The position numbers and the translations under genes were made by a program. From Platycnemis pennipes (lineage: Eukaryota; Arthropoda; Insecta; Odonata; Platycnemididae), in the NCBI GenBank assembly GCA_933228895.1, contig OW121856.1, positions 17,935,805 through 17,999,804 of the forward strand: DNA of 64,000 nucleotides. The letters run 5' to 3'. Below are positions 54,645-64,000 of this stretch, in pieces. The stretch's first letter is position 1. Each line of letters starts with the position of its first letter. The notes under the pieces were generated by a model. That model saw only the letters and a list, made by a program, of their open reading frames with translations, made no database searches and was not told the origin of the DNA.

Positions 54645-55841
54645 TATTGCCGGGTCTACACTAGCGCTTTAAAGTCCACTTTAAGTGACTAGTCACTTTA
54701 AAGCGTTAATGTAGGTGTCAGCAGCTTACTTAAAGTCCACCTACACTTAAGGTGACCAATACCCCCTATTTAAAGTGAGAGTAGTCAGTTGTTACCCATA
54801 AATATGTCGCCAAGCGCACAGAGTGATTATAAGAAATCAAGTCATGGGATACTAAATTATAAAATAGATACATATAGATACATATTTATTAAATGTACAC
54901 ACTCCCTTAATCAAGTCATGTCTATACAAACGTATGTTTACGAGTTAAGTAGTCAGTGAGCAACTTGTCAATTGTCACAACCATGAATATTACAGTAATA
55001 TAATCTCCATAATTTATATAATATCTATGATCACAAACATCAAAGAATAACATGAAGAACTAAGCAAAACTAAATAACCTGATTAATAAATACTGAATTT
55101 AATCTATTTCGAATGATTTCTACCAAGAAAATGATCCCTAAAAGAGCGGACATTTATAGTTTTGAAGAAGTGGTTCTATTTTCAAAACATAGGAATGTTA
55201 TGCCGTAAATGGCAAATTTAAAGTACACACCAAGCACTAAAATTTGTTTTGCATTAACTTTTCAAAGGTTTGCTTATGTTTTTATGGCGAAATTTTAAAT
55301 TTTCTGGCTCAAATGGTCATGAAATAATGTGAACACAAGAAACCTGCTAGGTAAATGAGTGTATAAACAACCAACAAAGTTTGAGCAATAAATTATGTAA
55401 ACCAAAATTAAAAGCGTTTGGGAGAAGGGCTGCTCGTTCAAAATGTTACTCAGTGAATCACTACATTATCCATTTACTATGTACTCATCAATGGTGGGTC
55501 TGAAATTCCGAAACATTTTCGTAGTTGAAAATATCACACATAGTAGGTAAGTGGCGACTTGGCATATAATTAAATATGATTTCTCAAAGATTCTCCACTA
55601 GGTAACGACTCTTCTACTAATCAGTCACTCAGAAGAATTAAATTATGAATATACAAGCGAGTCGTTTACACTGAGCTCGCCTGCATGTCTTCGAATGTTT
55701 TCCTTCTTTGTTTTTAGTTATTAATCCTGAACAGCCGTGACTCTGCAGTCAACTTAAAGTGCATGTGTAGAAGACGTCCATGACTTAATTATCTTTAACT
55801 AGGTTCACTTTAAGTGGAATTGTAATGTAGACCCGGCATAT
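54645..55841. mobile_element. 1191-bp nonautonomous DNA transposon with TGCCGGGTCTACA termini
   Basis: The ends TGCCGGGTCTACA (54648) and its exact inverse (ending 55838) are flanked by TAT on both sides (54645-54647, 55839-55841). The subterminal regions carry many copies of the word CACTTTAAAG/CACTTTAAGTG in both orientations (54665-54780 and 55748-55818). There is no open frame for a transposase. The 3-bp duplication suggests a PIF/Harbinger-like relative; that class is inference. Confidence 0.8.
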
Positions 55842-56235
55842 ACTCCAATCGTTCACTTAACTCGAACCATCGGAGTTCTTAAGAGTAGATGCTCCCACGA
55901 TCACAATTTTCTCACCTTATCGAGCGCACTAAACAAATATTTGATCTCAGAATTATATGGAAAAACCGATAAGCATGACATCTGAATGTGACTGTTATCG
56001 TGAGGTGGTTTAAACGAGGAAAACTGCGAAACAGAGCCGTAAGAATCAATAGCAGTCGCCAGATTCTTGCGGGAACTATTCTTCGGTTCTCCCCAACGCC
56101 ATGAATAAATATATTTTTATCTCATTCGGCAGCAGTTTAATGACCAAACGTCGATTACACAGAATCCAATAAAAGAGGCGAATGGTTGACATTCCTAACA
56201 CAGAATCTGGAACACTTAAACACAGACTGCGTTCA
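55842..56235. other. Intergenic spacer
   Basis: Nothing recognisable. Confidence 0.65.
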
Positions 56236-56447
56236 CAATTATTGCAATGCGAAAAATTTCACCTGGACCGGGAATCGAACCACGGACCTTTGGCTTTTTC
56301 ACCATCTAGTACCTTGAACCTCGGTAAAATTGCCATGCGAATTAGGGATCCTGGGTAGCGTAGTGGTCTGTGCAGTGGCTCGGAAAGCCAAAGGTCCGTG
56401 ATTCGATTCCCGGTCCAGGTGAATTTTTCGCATGCAATTATTGGCAA
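56236..56447. repeat. tRNA-derived SINE with an inverted second copy of its B-box half
   Basis: The plus strand has a perfect A box TAGCGTAGTGG (56356-56366), then AAAGCCAAAGGTCCGTG and B box GATTCGATTCCC (56400-56411), then GGTCCAGGTGAATTTTTC. The left arm (56236-56300) is an inverted copy of 56385-56445 with a few differences. The whole can form a long hairpin. It is adjacent to the 5' end of the LINE at 56470. Confidence 0.8.
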
Positions 56448-56464
56448 TTAAAGCAATTAAAGCA

Positions 56465-57684
56465 AACTAATTTTAAAATTAAAATCTTATGGGCAAGACA
56501 GTAAAATTATATCATGGATAAGTGATTTTCTACATGATCGGGTTCAAAGGGTTGTTTTGGACGGTGTTACCTCACCGAAAATTGAAGTCACTTCGGGTGT
56601 CCCACAAGGTAGTGTGATAGGTCCACTCCTGTTCCCTCTGTACATTAATGATATCCGTAAGGTGGTAAAAAGTAAGCTTCGTCTATTTGCCGATGACGCA
56701 GTTGTGTACAGGGAAATTCTAAGCCCAAACGATAAGCAATATTTAAATGATGACCTACAAGCAATCGAAAATTGGTGTGATACATGGCAGTTAGAATTAA
56801 ATTTTTAAAAATGTGTAGTAATTAATTTTTGGAAAAAGAATAGTTCTCCTCCTAGCACATACAAAATAAGTAATAATGAAATAACAAACGTGGAATCCAT
56901 TAAATATCTTGGAATAAGACGAACACATGATCTTTCCTGGGGTAAACATATAGGTACGTGAAATAATTGGTCAAGCTAATCGTAAACTGGGTTTCATTAA
57001 AAGAGTATTGGGTAAATGTGACGATCATGTACGAGAAATCAGCTACTTTTCCCTTGTTAGACCTCATTTGGAATATGCTGCCAGTGTATGGGATCCCTAC
57101 GAAATCGGTCTAAGTAATGAACTTGAACGTGTGCAGCGAAGATCGGCAAGATTTGTAAAGGGACGATACGATAATTATATTAGCGTAACCAGTCTATTAA
57201 ATGAATTGAAATGGGAATCATTGTCAGATCGCAGGTTGAAATTTAGACTTAATCTCTTAAACAAATTCCAAGGCAATATTTTCAGCGATGATGTTAAACA
57301 TATTTTACGAACCCCAACTTACTATGGCAGACTGGACCATAATCATAAAGTTAGAGAAATTGATTGCCGAACTGACCGATTCAAAATGTCCTTTTTCCCT
57401 CGCACAATAAGAGATACGAATAACGGTAAATATGTCCTATCGGAGAGTAGCAATGAATAGCATTGGTAGTTGCATGTTGGTATGAGTACTTAAAGCTAAC
57501 CCTACTAACAGAATGTTTTTGCATGTTTTCTTTGCAATTTCTATCTTTTTAAATAGTGTAGTTCTGACTACTATATTAATACTATTCCTTTTTAATGCAT
57601 GATATGTAGTGCATGTTTGGTGAGCAATCACCCCATGCCACACACCCTTGTGGTGGCTTGCAGGGTATTATGTAGATGTAGATG
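56465..57684 (+). mobile_element. CR1/Jockey-like LINE, best-preserved copy of family A (1.2 kb)
   Basis: The frame carries the reverse transcriptase C-terminal half: VTSGVPQGSVIGPLLFPLYI (56590-56649), KSKLRLFADDAVVYREI (56668-56718, catalytic Asp pair), WCDTWQLELNF, then after one stop and one frameshift GKCDDHVREISYFSLVRPHL, EYAASVWDPYEIGLSNELER, SVTSLLNELKWESLSDRRLK and the end SFFPRTIRDTNNGKY. The stop is at about 57458, then a 3' untranslated region and the tail with GCCACACACCCTTGTGGTGG, ending TGTAGATGTAGATG. It is 5'-truncated, with only two disabling changes in what remains, so it is a fairly young copy. Confidence 0.93.
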
Positions 57685-58370
57685 TATTGTGAATTTCACC
57701 GCCGTTCACGCGGCAGGCTTGAAATATCCTGCTAAGACTGCGTTGGTTGGCATACCAGGAGTGATAGTGTTACAAATCAGAAAACAGGTTAAGTTTTAGA
57801 GTTATAATATCGTGGGCAATTAAATTTTTCTTAACAACAACTAGTCGAAAATCTTGACCGTAGACGAAACTTAAACATTTTCGCATCAAAATATAGGTAA
57901 AATCATCGCACCGTTTTGACGAGCTCACAATGTTATAATGGTGATGACGTCAAATCTAAAGTCAAGAAAATTAGTATGCGAAAGTAATGAAAAAAATTAA
58001 TATAATGTATTCAAGACTTACTTTAACTAATATCAGTAGCCATATGCATCCAGAATCAATTTCATTTCAAATATAGTCTGTAAAATTTTCTACACCACGC
58101 AATGAACATGTTATTTTGTTGTATGTTATGTTATTAGTCAAGTTATTTTATTAAATGTTACTTTTTACTGCTAAGTATTGACCAAAACATCAAGATACTC
58201 CGTTACTGGCATTGCGTCAATCATTGAATATATCTTCCAGAAAAATGTAACAAAGTCAGATAACGTCGGACCGCGTGAATACTGATGGGATGACACGGTA
58301 TAAAATTAGCTCATCTGTACGTTCTCTGGCAACATTAAAAGGAAAACATGAAGGAACTAGACTAAAAAAA
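57685..58370. other. Intergenic AT-rich sequence, no recognisable content
   Basis: No gene or repeat that I can name. Confidence 0.65.
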
Positions 58371-58770
58371 CTACACTAAACAAAGAGTAAATAAACCTGG
58401 ATGGATTTCGTGAATCGCAGATGAATAAGTGTTTAAATCAACGAAAGCACTCAGGAGTGATTTATCACCAATGCGTTTGAAGAGATAAAGGTTCCGATGA
58501 GGATCCGATACGTCTTGATGATTGGCAACCAAGGACAGCGATCGGAAAAAGAAACGTTTCGTGAATTCATGCTCGGAAAGCAAATTCCTCATCTCGTCAG
58601 GCTGCATAAGAGAGTCACGTAATTCCCACCATCCATTATACAGTGCACTGGCATTCTCCATTCCGTTGTAATAACTGACATGCAGCCGCAAACCCAGTGG
58701 CAATGTCAACAGGCCAAGGAACAACGAGGCAACTGACGCATGATATGTAACGCGGGTATTTGTGGCATGT
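58371..58770 (-). CDS. Unassigned coding-like exon on the minus strand
   Basis: The frame is open from about 58770 down to the stop at 58371-58373, about 132 codons, without an ATG near its upstream end. It begins VTFSHATNTRVTYH, then a hydrophobic stretch SVASLFLGLLTLPLGLRL, followed by a soluble part (ALYNGWWELRDSLMQPDEMR, LSEHEFTKRFFFRSLSLV, YLFKRIGDKSLLSAFVDL) and the end IHPGLFTLCLV. Mixed composition and balanced codons look more like real protein than chance. No family is recognised. Upstream minus-strand AGs (TTTTAAG near 58771; TTCTTTGCAG near 58814) could serve as acceptors, making this a terminal exon of a gene extending to the right. It may also be a relic or chance frame. Confidence 0.35.
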
Positions 58771-59519
58771 GAAAAAGTAACTTAAAATTAACCGGAAAAT
58801 GATTGTCCTAACCTGCAAAGAAGATTATTAATTTATTATTCATTTATGAAAACGAGGAATGAGAGAGATAACATTCCAGCGACCGATCGGATGGTAGTCA
58901 ATTTTTCTTTGGATACATAGACTTTAGATACATAGTATTTGTACTGCCCTGTTATTATTTAGCTTTGTTTTTTTAGATTATTTAGCCCTGCCCTATTATA
59001 TTTAGCTTTTTCATTATCAAAGAGGGTTTTTAAAAATAGTACCTACTGATAACTATCTTTTTGATGCGCACACGTACATTCATTATCCCTCCTTATCTTC
59101 TTATATTGTTGGATTCTGCTTCAACAGATTTTCACCGGCGAACCATATAGCATGTTCAATGAAGGTTACGACCAGTGTAGACTATGCATATCTCCTAGGG
59201 CAACCATCCTTTTCTTGACACATTGCTAGAGTAATAGCAATCGGAAAATCACACTTCGATGGAGATATTTCATGGACACGAGTAGGATTTGAGCGCTCAT
59301 GCAGGAACAGAAAGTATTACCAATGGGACACATATCCCGGTCCACTCCGCACAGACTCCAACCATCATTTTGATCACTTCACTTCGGATTATATTGGGAA
59401 AAGGATTAGACATAACTATCCGTAATAACCTGTACTGTTTCAAATGTATTCCAAGAAAATCGTGACAGAGGTGTGTTATTCAGGAGTAAAAAGTATTTAA
59501 ATTAACTTTATCACTTGTT
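58771..59519. other. Intergenic sequence, no recognisable content
   Basis: Nothing recognisable apart from the possible splice acceptors for the minus-strand frame at 58371-58770. Confidence 0.6.
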
Positions 59520-59640
59520 GAACTTGCCATAGCCTGAGATTATTTGCCGATGATGCGGTCCTGTTTCGAGAGGTACCTACGTATAAAAACAGACTTTGAT
59601 TCACTCACAAACAATCTTAACTTGTTCAATGGAGTCGTTT
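59520..59640 (+). mobile_element. Short reverse transcriptase fragment of a LINE
   Basis: It reads LRLFADDAVLFREV (59534-59575), the catalytic box of CR1/Jockey-type polymerases as in the family A copies, then loses frame. No other part of the element is attached. Confidence 0.7.
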
Positions 59641-60234
59641 ACCATTTTTTTAATTGCCGAATCAGATAGAGTTTGTAAAATAAAAAAACCCATATTTTTC
59701 CGTTTTTTGATCCGTCAACTATTTCTCGAGTTATAAGAGGCGAAAAAACCCTTTCGAAAAAGTGCAACCTCTGACATATATCGACTTCGTCCAATCACAA
59801 CTGATCCCGCGAAGCTACTTTGCCTTATCTCGCAATGGGGGGACACAGCTGACTCATCCAATAGAAGCAGTTGCGACAGCATCTGTGCGAGCAGGTCTTC
59901 CGAAAAAACCCCTCCACTCTCTTCCCTTCCCCTAAAGGCAGTCGAGGACGGGAGGAAAATGACATAAATGCTATCAAAGCAGCTTTTTCTGTGGGTGTCA
60001 CCTTTTGCTTATTTTAATTTTTGAATTATGAGTAAATGGTTGTGGTTAGAAGATTAATTTTTTCACTATTTTTTTTTTTCGTTTCCATCTAACGATTTCG
60101 TGTACAAATGCGATTTCGGTTCCGAGTAAATGCCCTCATTACTAGTACCAAGACTCAGGGCTTCAACTAAAACTAAAAAATACAGCCTTCTTCTACCTTG
60201 GTAGGCCTCCCTACCCCACTACCGTGACAATATG
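59641..60234. other. Intergenic sequence, no recognisable content
   Basis: Contains a moderately GC-rich stretch (59760-59960) without motifs that I can assign. Confidence 0.6.
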
Positions 60235-60715
60235 CTGGGGGACAAGGGGTGTGATTTAATTGAATCTAGATGGAGAATGACTTAGTCAAAAGAGGAATTT
60301 ACTAGTAGAAGTGAAGTGTCGCTAAGTAAACAAAAGACATGTGAAAGTTCTCACATGGAGCATTACACTGAACGGCGCGGAAACATGGAGTTTGAGGAAA
60401 GAAGATGAAAATAGAATCAGAGCTTTTGATACGTGGGAGCGGAGGAGGATAGAGAAGACGAACAGAAATTTTCAGAGAATGGCAGGGAAGAGATGGAGGA
60501 AATGGTAGAAGAAATCAAGAACATATATAGCGACCAAGAGGACCAAAACGCTTAGGATGTTTTGAAGGACGTTGGAAAGGTAAGAACGCTTGTCGACCAC
60601 TTTAGGGGAAGGAGATTAACAGGCGGATGGGACGAGCGATAGGAAGTATGCGGAAGTAAAGAAGGGTATGAAAGGCAAAGTAGCTAGGGGGAGAATTAAC
60701 TGTCAGTACGAACCT
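60235..60715 (+). mobile_element. LINE C-terminal fragment (family D, related to B)
   Basis: The reading LTWSITLNGAETWSLRKEDE, NRIRAFDTWERRRIEKT (about 60345-60455) corresponds to the C-terminal block GAETWTL...FEMWCWRRM of arthropod non-LTR endonuclease-reverse transcriptases. It is followed by a lysine/arginine-rich decayed segment. It is distinct in sequence from family B. Confidence 0.65.
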
Positions 60716-63199
60716 AACTTAACCAGTAGAAAAATAAAATTAAAATATTTTTCTGATCACGAAGTTTTCGTGAGAAGCATTCATTTGAAACGAAAACACG
60801 TTTTCAAAGGACTAGCGGAAGCATATAACGTGTAAACAGAGTAAATATTTTGTGACCTTTAAAAAAATTTCATCTATGAATTAAATGAGATTAAATTATT
60901 CAATGAAAATAATGCAGAACGTAAACAGGAGTAAGATTCCACCAATATTTGGTATTTTCATGACATATGATTGACTTCTTCATTTCACAATCAGGCATAA
61001 ATCTGCTGACTGACGTTTTTAAAAAGTTCTTTTACGCATTAGTTAATTGAAATTATTTTAGAAACGAAGAATGTTTCCTACTTGATGATAGATTGAACAT
61101 TCTGTGGTTCGCTTTGGACAACGTGACAATTAAGTCGGGAAGAGTTCGAAAGTGAAGCAGTAAAATCTCACTGAACAATCCCTTTTTGGAGAAATATTCA
61201 ATAAAAATTCTAAATCTCAAATTTTAACTATTTTCAGGATCTCCTTCGCAGTAGATACTCCTAATCTTGATGTTATATATTCCTTGATATTAGATATTTG
61301 GGTCAGTAAATATTTGTTTAAAATCCTCCGAACTGCTCTAATTCATTTTATGACCCAGAGGACAGTTCCTGCGACCTCGCAACTACAAAAAAAACATTAA
61401 AGAAGATATCCTAATAAAATTTTACATCTTTGTTCTTAATCCCCTCCGATACATCGTGGTGCTCTCCAATTTTTATGTCAGGGATAGAAAATATATTTGA
61501 TGATCGCATGAATAATAATGAAGTGCCACCTTAAGCATTAATATTCGGTACACGAAAAGAAAAAAATTCAACATGGTGAAGAGATGAAATACGGCTCACT
61601 CTATTTGTGGCCGCCATATTAATTTCTGAAAAACGAAATCTAAAATAAATATTCAAATGTATGACATTGGCGCTGTCAAGATGAAAAATTAAAAATCAGG
61701 TACATTCACAGATGGTTGGTACATGAGTAAAATATTCTTCTGGTAAAAGCTACCCCATTTGGAATTAAAACCGGTTTTCCACATATGTGAACAAGGGAAC
61801 CGAACAGATTAGAGGTGCTAACAGACAGAGGATTAGAGTTTAACATTACACTGAACTAATCGAGAAGTTGATGATTACAGATGATGACACAATGAGACCC
61901 GTAATCAGTTCTCTCTTAACACCAACACCAACTAATTCGACGCAATTCACTGCCGAGCGCATTTTTAAACGCTTGATAAAATAAAGATCAAAGACGTTCA
62001 ACCACAAATCACTAACACATAATACACTCGCGGTATCAGAAATCATGCAGAATTCTGCCTCATTTCCTCCTACTCAGTAGCACTTGAAAATAATATTTCT
62101 TATCAATAGACATAAGAAGCAACGTGTTAAAAATTTTAAGTGAATGTAAAAGGTCACTTACATCTGGTATTTAACCTTACAGTTAATCCCGATCGACTAT
62201 CTGTATTAGCTGATTAGCATCCAATTCATATTCCTCTTCTTTCGCCAAGAGTTCAACCATAAATGACTTTTATTCAAGACGTAGTAGCCGATGGAGAAAT
62301 ATAGATACTAATTTTTCTAATCCTAATGAGAAATTTCAATAAAGGAATAAGACAGCTTCTTGCTTCGAAAGAAAATGGGACTTCTCATTGTTTTCACTTA
62401 TTGTGCTTCTCATTGGTTGGTAATAGCAGTAGAAGATACAGGTTTATTCCAGATGAGCCTTAACTACAGCATTAAAATATTAACCTGCCTGTGGAATATT
62501 AACACCATATCGTATGGATCAATGACCAATCCTCACTACTAATCCTTCTCCGGAAGCCATATGTAATGTAACCTCTTCTTCTTCGAGAAATAATGGAATG
62601 TTTAGCATGAATGAGGTCATTTTTTTCTTTCCCTAGACGTATTTAAGGAAATGCCCTTGAATATTAATACTCCCACTTTTCCTAAGTTTGAGGAGGAAAT
62701 AGTACCAAGACGGTGAGCGGAGTGGATGAGGGTGGGAGGATCGGATATGGAATTCACAGGAGTCGTAAAAAATGGAAAAGTGGATATTGAGGGCATATTA
62801 AAAGGAAGCTATCAGTAGGAGGGCGTGACAATAGGCAAGGTGTTGATGGAGAAACATATTAAGCAATTCGGATGACGTCTGATTCAATGAGGTTATCAAT
62901 GTGTGCAGCCATCAGAAACATTCTTTCCAAAAGTCAAAACCATTGCAAGAAGTTGCGACTGAAATATGATTACGAATACGAAACAATATCATGACAATTA
63001 CAACACTGGGTCAATACCACAATATTTATAGTTCACATGTTACGTAGTATAGTGAATAATAATACCACTGCTTCCAAGTGATTGATTAGCTAGCTCAGCA
63101 TACACCAGTGGCCTTTGGTGCTACGTAATTTAGCGAACTGAGATCAGTCTAGTCAGCCCACAATAGAATCAAATCAGAAAGATAAGTCTTGTCGACTCA
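60716..63199. other. Intergenic AT-rich sequence, no recognisable content
   Basis: About 2.5 kb. Open frames (61846-62046 minus, 62360-62542 plus) lack family motifs. I see no repeat or gene that I can support. Confidence 0.65.
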
Positions 63200-64000
63200 C
63201 AGCCCACATCTACATCCAAGCGATATCCTGCAAGCCACCGCCAGGGTGTATGGCAGGAGGTGAACATCACCAAGCATACACTATTGACATGCAACTAGGC
63301 TACTACATGGAAATATGATACATAATGCAGCTATATGGTTAGTATCTTTATAGTAATAAAGGGATTGGTTGTTAACCCATGCAACATGCACTACAGAATA
63401 CTCTAAAATATTTCCCCTACCTATCCCTTTGCTATGCTTCCTATTCTGTTCTCTACGGGGGAAAAATGCCATTTTGATTCTATCGGTACGACAATCTATC
63501 TCTCTAATCTTATTTATCTGGTCGACTCTAGCATAATACGCTGGTGTTTCTCATATGTATATAACATCTTCAGTAAAGCTATCCGTTTTAAATTTCCACA
63601 ATAGATTTAATCTGTACTTTAACATACGATTTGATAATGATTCCCAACCTAGTTCTTCTCTTAATTCTGACGTGCTACTAAACCTATCGCAACACCTTTA
63701 AACAAACCTAGCGGCTCTACGCTGCACACTGCCTAGTTCTCTGATCAAACCTAATTCATTCGGATCACATTAACTGGCTGCATATTCAAGGTGGGGCCTA
63801 ACTAGTGAAAAGTAACATCGCTCTTCCCATTTCCCAAATACTCTTTTAATAAATCCAAACATTCTCTTGGTTCCGCAGCATTTTTCCCGGATGTGCCTTC
63901 CCCACGATAAATCTCAGTGATTGTTACACCTGAGAACCTTATGGTTTCAACGCTTTCGATTTCCGTGTTATACATTCCTGTATCTCACAATATTCCTTAG
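63200..64000 (-). mobile_element. CR1/Jockey-like LINE (related subfamily), cut by window end
   Basis: On the minus strand the tail lies at about 63200-63290 and includes GGTGATGTTCACCTCCTGCC. The coding part runs to the window end with RMFGFIKRVFGKWEERCYFS, LVRPHLEYAAS*CDPNELGL and LREELGWESLSNRMLKYRLN, interrupted by stops. It matches 5990-6650 more closely than family A (shared CTATCCCTTTGCTATGC and TCGGTACGACAATCTATCTC). Confidence 0.85.

Overview
The window is eukaryotic nuclear DNA, most likely from an arthropod and probably an insect. It is AT-rich and intron-rich, with GT-AG junctions, and is packed with non-LTR retrotransposon fragments, tRNA-derived SINEs, short inverted-repeat DNA elements and a hAT transposon. 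Nothing in it looks bacterial. The species cannot be named from the sequence alone.

Only one host gene can be supported exon by exon. Twelve plus-strand exons between 2796 and 26105 encode the C-terminal 690 residues of a Na+-dependent cation-chloride cotransporter (SLC12 family, NKCC/NCC branch). All twelve junction phases agree, and the summed length, 2073 nt including the stop codon, is divisible by three. The visible part starts in the membrane helix with the [12 protein letters not shown] signature. It runs through the last membrane helices and the long cytoplasmic domain to the family-typical end VLTFYS. The N-terminus and the first membrane helices lie left of the window. Two low-complexity insertions, glycine-rich and glutamate-rich, are unusual in the cytoplasmic domain.

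The introns (1-25.97 kb) hold LINE fragments, SINEs, a 37-bp tandem repeat, several foldback elements, and three MITEs (16411-17151, 17645-17867, 24610-25018). These MITEs share similar termini and TTA target-site duplications. From 26.1 to 64 kb no other host gene can be proven. That part is mostly repeats: an RTE-like LINE at 30.9-32.9 kb with further copies; CR1/Jockey-like LINEs at 37.2, 39.1, 40.7-42.0, 56.5-57.7 and 63.2-64.0 kb; a nearly complete hAT transposon at 43385-46885 nested in an older LINE tail; and a 1.19-kb element with terminal inverted repeats at 54648-55838. A GC- and CpG-rich patch near 35 kb carries an insulator-like motif. Two open frames remain unassigned: 38664-39140 (+), possibly retroelement-derived, and 58371-58770 (-), possibly an orphan terminal exon.

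The window shows one ion-transport gene in a repeat-rich landscape. I see no convincing evidence of a new multi-gene system. The most interesting items are the TTA-MITE family, the almost intact hAT element, the foldback elements inside the transporter introns, and the two unassigned open frames.
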